Positions 1-10,908 of a DNA stretch of 60,000 bases are shown piece by piece; within the stretch, counting starts at the first letter, position 1, and each line of letters opens with the position of its first letter. The position numbers were made by a program, and so were the translations under genes. This DNA comes from Tubiluchus corallicola. Taxonomy: Eukaryota > Priapulida > Priapulimorpha > Priapulimorphida > Tubiluchidae. The stretch lies in assembly GCA_030141605.1 (NCBI GenBank), contig JAQGDQ010000001.1, positions 2,206,501 through 2,266,500 on the forward strand, given 5' to 3'. The notes below the pieces were generated by a model. That model was not told where the DNA came from. It searched no databases and worked only from the letters and a program-made list of their open reading frames with translations.

Positions 1-1767
1 TGGCTCTAAATCTTTGCTGCTTATTTGCATTAACACCTAAAATCATTGCTAAAATAATTGGTTGTTTCACATGAACTCAGATTAACTTACAGCATACAAA
101 CGGCCAGCTATAACCAACAATTACATCCTTATGTAATATGTAGGTTAAGCTGAACTGTTAAGAAGGGTACATGACTTGGTGAAAGGTGCCTATCTACACC
201 TGAAGAATAAACTCAGTGTTACAAGATGCAGGTAAAGTCAACATAAAGTGTAACGTCACAGGTACATTATGATTATTACGTTGGTGCAGTTATCAATCTC
301 TGACAAGAAAAGTCAAAAGGTGCCAAAGTGTGATCAAAATTTAGATCCAGTTCTGAATGATGTTATTGTGTAGGCACAGTACATTTCTCTAGCGCTTCCC
401 GCTTTTCAGGAAGGTAGGTCAACAAGATCTTGCCAGTGCTTTTGGCACAAGCAACGTTTTGCGCGGTTATCTACATAATCGCTGTTGGGTTTTTCAGGTC
501 AATAAATTTGTGTTGTCAAACACTCATTCAAACATACATTACGCTGAATTTTATTGAGGTATTTTAAAGGTCAAGTTAATGACCTTATTGAACCTAAAAT
601 TGCTTCTTTATCGTCGCTTCTATATCATTTATACTGAGTATTCTAGAAGAAACAGTAATATGCTGTTATGTTGCAAAAATCAAGTTATATTATGATGTCT
701 CGTGCTGTGATAGTAGAATTTGTTTGTGATTTGGCGAGATCAATCTTTCAAAGCAGCAAAAAAACTGGGCGGCCGGAAAAAGTTGACTCCGCGAAAAATC
801 AACTGACTCCATTGACTGCAACGGTTCTAGTACAACTTTTTTACCTATTCGAATAAGTGATAAATTATATCACAAAGCCTCTTTTTTCCTCCTCACACTG
901 TCCGTCTATTCCATCCTCTCTGCTTCTCTTGTATTATTTTCTCTTGTCTTTTCTTTTGTTGTCTTCCCTTCTCTTCCGCCTTTCTCTTCTCTTCTATATT
1001 CTCTCCTCTCCTCTCCTCTCCTCTCCATTCTCTTCTTTCTTTTCTCCTCTTTTTTCTCTCTTTTCATTTTCTTTTCTCCTTTTCCTCTTCTATTCTTCTT
1101 TCCTTCTTTCTTTTTTCTTTCTTTCCTGCCTCATTTCTCCCTTTCGCGATTTCTCACCAGTTCCTCTTATTTATTCTCCTCTCCTTTCTGTTTTCCTCGA
1201 CTTTTCTTTATCTACTTTTTCTACTCTTGACCACTGTTTTGAGTAATATGCTCCTATTTCATGTTTGTCCATTTGTGAATGATTTTTGGTTTAGTTACTT
1301 TCATAATTGTTATTTTTAATTAGACCATTTTCTGCTTGTATATTTTAACAAAGCCACTGTCGCTTTCTCAGCCGAGTAGCAGTACTAATCCATTTTTCCT
1401 GCTAACAGCTGCCAGCCAGGTAATCCAAAATTTTAAAACCTTTTCATTCCGTTGGTCGACCTTCCCTGGGAATCTGCTTCCGCATTTTTGTGCACGTGTT
1501 CAAATTTTACCGTTTTTTTGTAATAACACGTGTGAGAAAACATACGTAATACGTTTCGAACATGGTTACGGCGCTGATGCCGCACGTTACGGTCAACTCT
1601 ACTTTTAAGTGCTTTGATATATTTATAGCTGACGTTTTCGATATGGCGGTCTAGCTTGTTTGAAGCTCTGTTACTTGATAGGTTGCATTTTGACAAGATT
1701 TTTTGGTTAAACATTTTTTACAAACAGTGAGTTGAACTCTCTGCTATAAAATATGAAAATTTTGCAG
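1..1767. other. Upstream/intronic region of the chitin deacetylase-like gene, no exon recognised
   Basis: The first visible exon at 1768 begins in the middle of a chitin-binding (CBM14) domain, so at least one exon with the signal peptide and the first half of that domain lies further upstream. I looked for cysteine-rich CBM14-like reading frames here and found none, so the exon is probably outside the window. The stretch holds a long pyrimidine tract (about 881-1245) and otherwise AT-rich sequence. Confidence 0.55.
881..1245 (+). repeat. Polypyrimidine (C/T-rich) low-complexity tract
   Basis: About 365 bp of almost pure C and T on the plus strand, including a short (CTCTC)n run near 1001-1025. 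It produces a spurious 129-codon frame made of Leu, Ser, Phe and Pro. It lies within or just upstream of the chitin deacetylase-like gene. Mirror-symmetric purine/pyrimidine tracts of this kind can adopt triplex structure, but nothing here shows a function. Confidence 0.85.
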
Positions 1768-2018
1768 ATTCTGCCCAAGGTCTACTATCTGGACCCCCCG
1801 GTTGGAACGCTGCATGATGCCGCATCTCGCCGAAAACACTTTCTGTAACTTTGTGCCTCCTCCACCACCGGAAGATTTGTTGGCTGAACAATTAGCACTT
1901 GACGAGGGTACAGAAATGTGCGAATTCGACTGCTTAGACGGCAGCAAGTGTATCGCATTTAGAGCAGTTTGTGATGGAGTGCCTCACTGCAGAGACGGAT
2001 CAGACGAGATTGAATGTG
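1768..2018 (+). CDS. Chitin deacetylase-like exon: end of CBM14 plus LDLa
   Basis: The acceptor is TTTTGCAG before 1768 and the donor is GTATGT after 2018. The first base completes a codon begun in an upstream exon. The reading starts FCPRSTIWTPRLERC, the usual second half of a CBM14 domain, then a Pro-rich acidic linker and a six-cysteine LDLa ending CRDGSDEIEC. One calcium-ligand position that is normally Asp before the fourth cysteine is His here. Confidence 0.85.
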
Positions 2019-4208
2019 GTATGTTGAAAATGTGTCTAGAGTAGTGAAAAAGTGTTTGTTGTCTCTGGAACTGTCGAACTATTCTTAAATCACTGTTTTT
2101 CACAAAGTTTTAACAAAGCTATAGCTAAAACAGCAGCCAGTTAAACAACCTTACGAAATGGTTCCAACTGAGCCGAATGCTGCCTGTTTAATTTACTGTC
2201 GCTATTCTTTGAAATTTATTTTCTCAGCACCCACTAGAAAATGATTCTTCGAGCACAGATGGTAAAAGTGCTGGATCCGTCAATACCGTGATTGTGTATT
2301 GGCATTTGTATCTCAGCCTAGAGTGGTGCGATTTTCGAACACTGTATTTGTTTTGCTTTTTCGCAGCTGTTTCTTCCTGGCTATGGCCATAATTTAAGTA
2401 TTTTAAGTTACTGAATTTAGACTTACAAAGTTTCTGTAAACCGCTACGGCACAAATTGATGCGTTGATACTTTCTGAGACACGCCTAATTATTATATCAA
2501 GCGACTCGCCGAAAAATCATAGCATTGTGTTTTCATAAAAAATTAGTAAGACAATCATAAAGTTCAAGATGTCTTGTTGCTGCACTACAGCCTTTAGCAA
2601 TTTATAACAAACACATTTATTTTATCTTTGTTCAAATGCTGCGGCTACCTGAAATTCTTCTTTGCATCATATACAAAAAATGAGATAGGTTTAAATGAAT
2701 ATAAAGCTAGAGAAAATGGTAATGTTACGTCTTTAAGTAATGTGGTAAGCTGGTATGCTTGGTTTTATTTATGTGCTAAGTAGTGCCTCTAGAGGAGATT
2801 AGCAATTTATTGGCAACGCTCTTTTCACTTATTACCCAGAAGAGTATTTGTTGAAAAGTAAAAGCTTTTATATATATTTAACACAAATAACACACAAATA
2901 CTTCAGAACTAACTATAAAGTGATTACTTTCAGCTCCTCCTTGCAACCCAACAACATGTCAGCTCCCCAACTGCCGCTGTGCAGGAACAGACATCCCTGG
3001 GGGTTTCAGAAACGCGGATACTCCACAGTTGGTTCTAATAGCAGTAGATGAAGCCATCCGCGTCGAGGACTACAACCATCTCTACCAGCAGATCTTCAAG
3101 AAGGTGGATGCCAACAGAAGAAGAATTCCCCGTACTAACCCTGATGGTTGCCCCATGGTCGGAACGTTCTTCGCTAGTCTGCAGTTCACAGACTTTGCTG
3201 CCGCACAAAGTCTATATAGAGAAGGTCATGAGATTGCGACACACTCTGTCAGGTAAACTATCATTAATTGCTACCAGATTCCAAGCGAGCTAATCATTTA
3301 TTTAAAATATTACAGTTCGAATAATTGTGCTGCATGTTGTCTTGTATGTTTCAATAATATAAAACGCTAATTATGCTTTCTTTTTCAGCAAAACTTTGCC
3401 AGCATCTTATTGGAGGGACGTTCCTCGCCAGGTATGGCATGAAGAATTCGTCAGCAACAGGTTCTGGCTAAGCGAACTAGGAAACATCCCTGCTGGAGCT
3501 ATTGTTGGAAAGAGAGATCCCTACCTACAATCTAAAGGAGATGAAAGCATCTTCATGGCAGAAAGAAACGGATTCTTGTATGACTCCTCCTATGCCACTG
3601 CTAGAATAGAGCCTATGCCACCCTATCCCTACACCTTGGACCATAGGTCTGGACTTGATTGCCCCGTCCAGCCATGTCCAGTTAAACCTCATACAATGTG
3701 GGAAATACCTCTAGTTGACTGGATCGACACTAATGATACTCTCTGCGAGAATGTAGACAGTTGTTACTTCCCAGAGAGTAAGGAAGAAGCAATGCAACTG
3801 TTCTTTACCAACTTCGCCCGCCATTTCCAGCAAAATCGTGCCCCCTTCACTGTCAACATCAGACCACGCTTTTTCTATGACAATGGCTACCATAATTTGG
3901 AAGCTCTTGTCGATTTCCTGGATCAGCTGGAGAGAATGGACGATGTTTACGTAGTTACATACAGCGATGCCATCAAATGGATGAGAGACCCGACACCATC
4001 CAGCGACATGAGAAACTTCTTTGACTGCAACTACAGTAACCGAACACCACTCTGTGACAAACCTAACCTCTGCGGTTACTATAACATTACTTATGCACCA
4101 AATTCTGTCGAACATCAAGGAGACCGTTTCTTTATGACCTGTAACGCGTGTCCTCCATCTTACCCGTGGGTAATTCCCATCGAAGAACTCCGAGCCCGTG
4201 GCTTGTAA
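1768..4208 (+). CDS. Chitin deacetylase-like secreted protein, 5'-partial, probable pseudoenzyme
   Basis: Three exons (1768-2018, 2934-3252, 3389-4208) with GT-AG introns and matching phases encode the last 462 residues and the stop. The order is the C-terminal half of a CBM14 chitin-binding domain, a six-Cys LDLa module, a Cys-rich linker ending in IPGG, and a polysaccharide deacetylase (CE4) domain with a Cys-rich tail. This is the architecture of arthropod chitin deacetylases, which trim acetyl groups from chitin in cuticle and other extracellular matrix. Key catalytic motifs are altered. Motif 1, normally TFDD, reads AVDE. Motif 2, normally HSxxH, reads HSVSK, so a metal-ligand His is lost. 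The late FxxHAAWF-like motif reads VNIRPRFF, so the catalytic His is replaced by Arg. The RxPYL motif is kept as RDPYL. I infer a matrix or chitin-binding protein with little or no deacetylase activity. The signal peptide would be on the missing 5' exon. Confidence 0.9.
2934..3252 (+). CDS. Chitin deacetylase-like exon: linker and first half of the CE4 domain
   Basis: The acceptor is TTACTTTCAG and the donor is GTAAAC. The exon encodes the CxLPxCxCxGxxIPGG linker that precedes the catalytic domain in chitin deacetylases, then PQLVLIAVDEAI (motif 1) and GHEIATHSV, the start of motif 2, which is completed by the next exon. Confidence 0.88.
3389..4208 (+). CDS. Chitin deacetylase-like terminal exon
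   Basis: The acceptor is TTTTTCAG; the stop is TAA at 4206-4208. It encodes the rest of the CE4 domain (RDPYL, FLYDSS, HTMWEIPL, NRAPF) and a tail with many cysteines (CNYSN, CDKPNLCGYY, CNACPP). The Lys directly after the junction (HSVS-K) is where family members carry the second metal-binding His. Confidence 0.9.
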
Positions 4209-5689
4209 TTCCTCAAACATCACAGAATCATGCTCATTTCATCTTATAGGACAGTAGCGGGTCTACCCAAGTATTTTCAAATCAAACAATATCATCTACA
4301 GCATTTTAGCTTTTCATCTTTTTAGCTGCATCGAACATTAATGCTCAATTACAATTGTTTCAATTAGATATTGTTTGCTATGTACAAAGTTATTGTTTGG
4401 CTACAATGTAAAAACACAATTTTTAGTTTTGCCTTTCTCTCACTGTAAAAACGTGTGTCAAAGGCCTATAGCTTGTAACAATCATAAATTATTTTTTATT
4501 TGAGTCTTGTGAAGTGTTTCTGCTTGTATATCTCAACGGCAGGTTCAGCTGATTTCAGTAGTTGCTACAGTCAAACGTTTTGTGTTTAGTTAGTGAAATG
4601 TATAATTGCACTGATGCGCTAACACCTGAATGAGGAAGTTGTAACGGTGACCTAAATACAGGTAATGTCCATGTCTGGTCACTACAACGCCCGTGGCCGT
4701 GGCAGTAAAGGTGTAGGGGTGCAGAAGTGATATGTTTCGCGGTCAGTAGGTACTTTGGTTAACGCATGACTGCTGACAAACTAGAGGTTTTCGCTTCGTA
4801 AATTGGGATTTGTTTTGCTCAGTAATATGTACTATAGAAATAATTTTATTCTTGTAGAAATAACCTTAGGCAAAGTGGGAGCGAAGAGCTTAATCGTTGC
4901 TTCGCTTCTGTTTTGACTAAAACCGCTTGTAAGTATTAATAATAATTTATTTTTAATAAAATGATTAGTTTTACAGAAAAAGATCAAATAGTCAAATCGT
5001 ATTGTTTTCGTGCTGTGTCAGCTAGACCACATGATTGGAGAGTATGACAAACAAATCAGCTCACTGTAAATTCAAGCATTTCATTATTAACCTTAATAAC
5101 TCACCATATTTTCACAAATCGACTAATTACGCACATCATAATGGAGGTAGGAAACAAAAATGATTTCACTGCTCTTAATCTCTCGCAAAAAGTGTTTTGT
5201 TGATTTTGACACGAATTGTTCAAGAGAAAGTAATGATGTCAAAAGAAGGCAAATGCATAAGCATTGATAATGCATGAATAGACCCATAATTATCGAAGTG
5301 TTATTAAGCGAACGAGTGAAGTAATGCGTTGCCACTTTTGCCACGAAATTAATAGATAAATCATTAATTATTTGGCACGAAATGGGTCGTGCGTTTTCTA
5401 TTTTTACAGTCATTAATCTGTGTTCAAATGTGACTCAAACAACTTCCTAGAATATCTGTCGACTAAATGAAAAAATCTTAACAATAAAGAGAAAACTACT
5501 GAAGTTACTGAGGGTGTTACCTACACGAATTCATTCCACTGATACAATGTACATAGCTCCCTTATCACGGCCGACGGTAAAATGTATTCCCTTATTAAAA
5601 TCCATGTTGAAGACAAATTCAAACATATGCTAAAATACGTTATTGATTATAATTACAACATGCCATTTTGTTAAAAAAGAAACGTGCAC
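4209..5689. other. 3' flank of the chitin deacetylase-like gene
   Basis: AT-rich and non-coding. A canonical AATAAA at 4955-4960 on the plus strand could be the polyadenylation signal, giving a 3'UTR of about 750 bp. I see no other gene or repeat here. Confidence 0.4.
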
Positions 5690-6260
5690 AGGCTTGCGCA
5701 ACAAGAGCCTTGTCATATGGAGTTGAAACATGGTTAACAAGTAAATTTATAGATTTAGGAATATTATGCAATAGGTTATAAAAACTTTACTCGGGGTGAA
5801 ATTACAAACGCTCAATGAATTTTGTTGTGATGAGGCTGATATGCTAAGGTTAAAAGACAGAATTCTTAAAAAAAGAACTGTCTACATGAACAAAATGCTT
5901 CGTTCACAGAGCCTTGATGAACCAACAGCTATAGCGTGTGCGCTTATGAATACCCTGCCAAGTAATTCTTCGAGTTTTAGAGCATTCAATCGTTGTTTTG
6001 ATCATTGTTCAACAACTAGCCTATAATCCATTACAAGAGAAAATCAGACGAAGACAAGATTCCCTACTACCTAATGCTAAATCCCTACGCAAAACAACAT
6101 GAAATTTATAAATATACTTTTCCAGGTGACTAAATGTTGAGACATGAAGTTGGCATATGCCCCCTACCCCGCACGACCAAAGGCTGTGTTCCTGCAGTAA
6201 TGCAGTGCAAGATGAAGAAAACATCGTTACTGTTTGTGAATTAACAAAGCGGTGAGAGAA
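5690..6260 (+). mobile_element. Decayed non-LTR retrotransposon (LINE) 3' fragment
   Basis: Conceptual translation shows pieces of the C-terminal half of a LINE ORF2 in changing frames. RALSYGVETW lies at 5704-5733, matching the YGxETW motif after the reverse transcriptase domain. An open stretch with many Lys/Arg residues follows at 5796-6020. At 6169-6237 is PHDQRLCSCSNAVQDEENIV followed by TVC, matching the C-terminal CxxC...H/C knuckle (RLCxxCxxxQDExHxxxxC). In-frame stops and frame changes show it is dead. It is 5' truncated, as LINE insertions usually are. Confidence 0.65.
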
Positions 6261-9200
6261 AAATACAACCTGCGTGATATCGAGCCCTTAGCCTGCGGAA
6301 AATTTTTGAGCGACATAACTATAACTCTCATAACTAAACTGTAATAAGGTTACTTGTTAATACCTTTCTGGGTGTTAGCCTAACTTTTTACTGCCATTGC
6401 TGTGTAGTTTTGCGTTACGCTTTAGCAAAATTTGTAAACTAATATTTGCGTTGTTTGTAATATTGCGCGTTGCACGTATGCATTGTTATAAATGTTAGTC
6501 CCAATGACAAAAAATACTAATAATACCAAAACACGCCTGCACGACGCGTAGTACTAGTCATACACAGTAAGAAGTCTGTCTTTAACAAACTGTGTAACGC
6601 ACATTGTCTCACACAAAATTTGTTGCACACGACAGCTTTTGCATGAAGCATGTGTCTTGAGTAACGTCACAGTCCTCACTAAATGATTATTAGGTAATAG
6701 GCCCTGCGTTTAACTGCGGGAACCGTAGTTCATATAGCCCAGTGATTCTTCTCCCTGTCCTAAAGAATAAAACCATTGAAAAGACAATGCTTCGCTCGGC
6801 GTTGAATAACAGCCGCTCACGCTCACATGAAAGGCGGATGTGTTTCCCTGCTTTAAAGAATAACACTTATGAAATGCTCCACTTTTCCGAATTGCCCGCC
6901 ATATGATTTACCGTCGCTGTGCAGTGTACCTGCATGCCTTCTTTTTCTATAGCTTGACTTATTTTATCGTCGTTGTAGAAACTTTTTAAAACACGTAAAA
7001 CAGTAAAGAAAAGTTGGTCTCAAATTTTTTGTACATGTATTTTATAATTGGTAGTGGTGTTGACCAGACACATATTGTTCTGAGCCCGCACACCAGAACA
7101 GGATATGTTTGTCGATATAAAGAATTAAATAAGTTTGATAAAAATCTGTGTGCGACAAAGGAACAGCGTTTATCAAGACCGTGTATAAATAAAAATCTGT
7201 CTCAGACAAGTTGATGCAGACATATTTGGATCGCGTACGCCCTGTTTTAAACGCACACACGCATACGATCTGTATTTCTATAATTGTAACGTTCAACCAA
7301 TTATTTATTATTATTTACAAATAGTTGCAAATTTGCTTGTACTCAACAACGAAACAGAAATAAAGCGCTTAACAAAATTCCCCATTTCACTGATAATTGT
7401 TGCTTAGCTGCTCGTAAGACTTTTAATCACTTTCTATTACTATTAATTTTAGCGACTAAATTTAAAAATAGATCAAATAGATTAACCATGAAACTTCACG
7501 AAGTGTGTTTATTTGTACGTTTGAAACAATCCAACTTAATTTTATTTTACTGTTCAAATAATGTCAAGATAAGAACATTGCAGTTATACAAAGCTAATAA
7601 TTCGATAATAAATTGTCACCACTAATTATAAATCTACTGTTCCCGCCATAACGTATATTTTTATATACTCGGCTACTAAATAAAAAGTTAGCGAATTGTA
7701 GCTCCAACTGCAACAATTAACATAAATTTATAAAACGGCACAATTGTATGATGTAGTTCATGTAATAAGAATTAGAGAATAAGTAATGGCAATGTCTTCG
7801 CTTAATTGATTGCTGGCTGTTATTTTCACTTTCAGAATTCGTCTTCCCTATCACTAATCAGTTTAACAAACTAATATGCTGAAGCTAAAGAATAACAAGA
7901 AACTAACAATTAACTAAGCTACAGATTTTTATTCGGTACCGAGTGCTGATATAAAACTGTGTGCACTTTTGATGTGCAGTCTAACATATTAATTATTATT
8001 GAAAAATCCCAGAAAAGACAGGTTTTTGAAACTCGTCTGCGCCATACCTTCAGACGGAAGAAAGAATCATAAATATAAACTGTCCAGTTTTTGCCGTCAA
8101 ACATTTTCTCGTGCTTATACCAACTTAATCATTTATTTACATTTCTATTTATCTTATAAATTAAATAATAAACCTGTGCGGGCGGCAATCAGCAATGTAA
8201 TCTTGGCAGTTGGCGATAGGGCCTATAAGTTGAATAATTTCTCAACAGAAAGTAAAAACTACCAAGGAGTGTGTCAAATGTCATCTCTTCTAATTGGCTA
8301 AAATGCAAAATATAGTTTGAAGTATAACAGACATACAATATTTCTATTGCAATACTTTTCTCTTTCCTAAACGTTAGTATAAAGGACATCGTGTGTATCG
8401 TTAGGAGCCAAAGTTAAGCAACCCTAGACTTAATTAATAAATGGCAGCCAGAGCGATTGCCATGAAAATCACTTTTGCGCAGTTTGTTGAAACATCTTGA
8501 AAATATCTTAAGTCAGAATGTAATACACATTGCTTAAGGCACCAGCTAGTCCAGCATCTCATTTTTAGTAACGCGCCAGGTTCTGGGAACTGTCACTACC
8601 TTCACTGAAGGTAAAAGTTGTGCTGTATACTGGCTTAAAAGATCCTGAGATGTATATATGTTTTAAAATTTTAAACGCATTAACACTTTAACATTTTTTC
8701 AAGTTTTCAAATAAAACAGCAATACACAAGAATTTAAACATAAAACGAGAAATTTTTAAAAAAAATGTCTCACTACTTACACACGCACGCAAGCATACAC
8801 ATCAACATACACAAAAAGGGAAGAACAAAAATTCAGCCGTAAATGTTTCAAAATGAGCTAGATTAGTTACATAAATTATTCTGGTAAGTCAGTATTACAA
8901 AACTAGTTCACTACTCAACACAGAGTGATAAACTGTTGTTAACACTCTTTAATAACTGCACTGTAACTAATTCTAAAAGTTTATAACATGCCCGCTTATT
9001 ATTGTGCACTGTAACCTTTACAAGTAAAAAACTCGTTGTACAAAACAAAAAATTCTGCTATAACACGTTATAACATGCTGCCTTAAAAACAAGCTAATAA
9101 AGTGCTCTAATAACACAACAACTAAAAGCTGGAAGGTACTACTGAACATTATACAATAACAGATTTTATTAGACATTTACAACTAAAAGTGTATCGTTCA

Positions 9201-9450
9201 CGACTATCACAGTATTGATACAACCTGTTCAGTAAAACATGAAATGACTTAATAATGAGTAAAACTATAGGCTGTAATTTGGAAAAATAAAAATAAAAAG
9301 AAGCGAGAAAAATATCCTGGGATAATGCTAACTGAGTGAAACTTGCGGTCACAACTTCAATGACTGGGGATCTATAAAATTCTTACCATAACTCTATTGA
9401 AGCTTTTGCTTTGCGAAAAAAATTCTCGCTCGCCAGTTTAAAGTCGTGCC
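6261..9450. other. Intergenic, nothing recognised
   Basis: About 3.2 kb of AT-rich DNA. The open frames are short (up to about 100 codons), overlap on both strands and show no recognisable domain or splice-site context. Confidence 0.5.
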
Positions 9451-10908
9451 CAGGGCTGGCTCTAGGTAGTTTGACGCCTAGGCAATATTCTAGGGCTCCA
9501 TCCTCAAATGCTTCCCCCAAGGGCGTATCAAGAGATTACGACACCCTAACCTGATAATTCTGTCCCACCCATCTCTATTTTGGGCTTATGGTTATTTACG
9601 TATATAAACCCAAAAAAATAATATTACTTGTGGTGTATTAGTATCACTTTTTCCTAATCCTTACGTAGTCATTGCTGAGCAGACTGCACAATTACTGGTG
9701 TAGTGACTTCTATATAACTCTCTTCTCAATAAAAGTAATCTATTTGTTTGCACAAGACTTGCCTATTATGGACTAACTTGTTTCTAAACTAATTACTCTG
9801 CAAGTTTTAATCATTATTATAATTTTGTTAGCCAATAAATTACATGTACTGCATATGCGTTGTTATACGGGCTCTCGTATAAAAGAACGGTTAATAACTG
9901 CTAGTGATGTATTTTTGTTGCAAAATACGCGCTTTATAGAGGTATGAAAGCATAGGCATTTTCCGAGAATAAGAATTTTTAATACTGAACCCCTAAAGTC
10001 TGGCGTTCCTCAAAGTTTGCCATTCTAGCCTACAGCCTAGTTAGCCTATTGATGAAATTCACCTCTGGCTACCTGTTGTATGCATAATATAATAGCACCC
10101 GGTGTTAAGCTTATGTGTGTGTTATACTGTATAACTGTCAATTACAGCTTGGTGTTGTCCTGAAGTTGAATTTAGTATCAATCTGAGCCTTCAGGAGCAA
10201 TCAAAATTTCTGCAAAATCTTATGTTTGTACATAAACATTTTTAAGTACATACTCTTTCTCTCAACCTTTTCATATGAACATTTTGAATCCCTAACTCCT
10301 CTTTTTCAAGTATTTCCATCTCACTATTTTCATAATCTTCACAACCATGGGTTTGATCTAGTTGCAAACACTTCGTTAGCGAATCTTTTTGATGTTCAAA
10401 TACGCCTAATTGAATGTCCACTAGTTTTTTACGTTCGTGTCATGCATTAATTCTCGAAGGCTGAAGGCTTCGATTTCTTATGTACCATCATAATTACATA
10501 AATGATATTGCAAAAAACCGTTCTGCTGCTCAGTGCATAGTAGGCATACGATACAAATTATGAACAAAAGTAGTGTAAACGGGTCAATAGTACCTGCCTG
10601 AAATGGAGTAAATTTTAAGAAGGCAGGCAAAACGAAAGTGGAAAGCATTTATTGCAGGAAGACTACTGCTTCTCATGTTAGCGTGGATGAATTATACATT
10701 TTGACCTGAAAAAAAAAATATATATATATGCAGGAAATTCTTTTCATTTAATTTGTGTTGTGCACCTAAGTAATTCTGCACTTTACTACCTCATTGCTTA
10801 CGCCAAACTTAAAAATTAAAACATTACAGTACTTCTAGAATTTGATGAACCCCATAGTTTGGCGCCCTAGGCAACTACCTAGTTTGCCTAGTGGTAGAGC
10901 CGGCCCTG
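9451..10908. mobile_element. hAT-like non-autonomous DNA transposon
   Basis: The ends are inverted repeats of the hAT type: the left end begins CAGGGCTGGCTCTAGGTAGT and the right end, reverse-complemented, begins CAGGGCCGGCTCTACC. Both continue into a GCCTAGG-rich subterminal region. The flanks look like an 8-bp target duplication with two mismatches (GTCGTGCC and GTTATGCC). The 1458-bp interior has no transposase frame. A second TIR-like stretch near 10040-10072 (GCCTAGTTAGCCTATTGATG) suggests internal rearrangement or a nested relative. Confidence 0.7.

Noticed and set aside
857-1246. 129-codon open frame rich in Leu, Ser, Phe
   Set aside because: It is a translation of the polypyrimidine tract; the composition follows from C/T-only DNA.
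1336-1608. Possible signal-peptide exon for the chitin deacetylase-like gene (FFLLTAASQ followed by GTAATC)
   Set aside because: No in-frame ATG in a good position and no CBM14 first half; phase to the 1768 exon could not be shown.
3711-4223. 170-codon minus-strand frame over the chitin deacetylase-like terminal exon
   Set aside because: Antisense shadow of a well-supported exon; no domain of its own.
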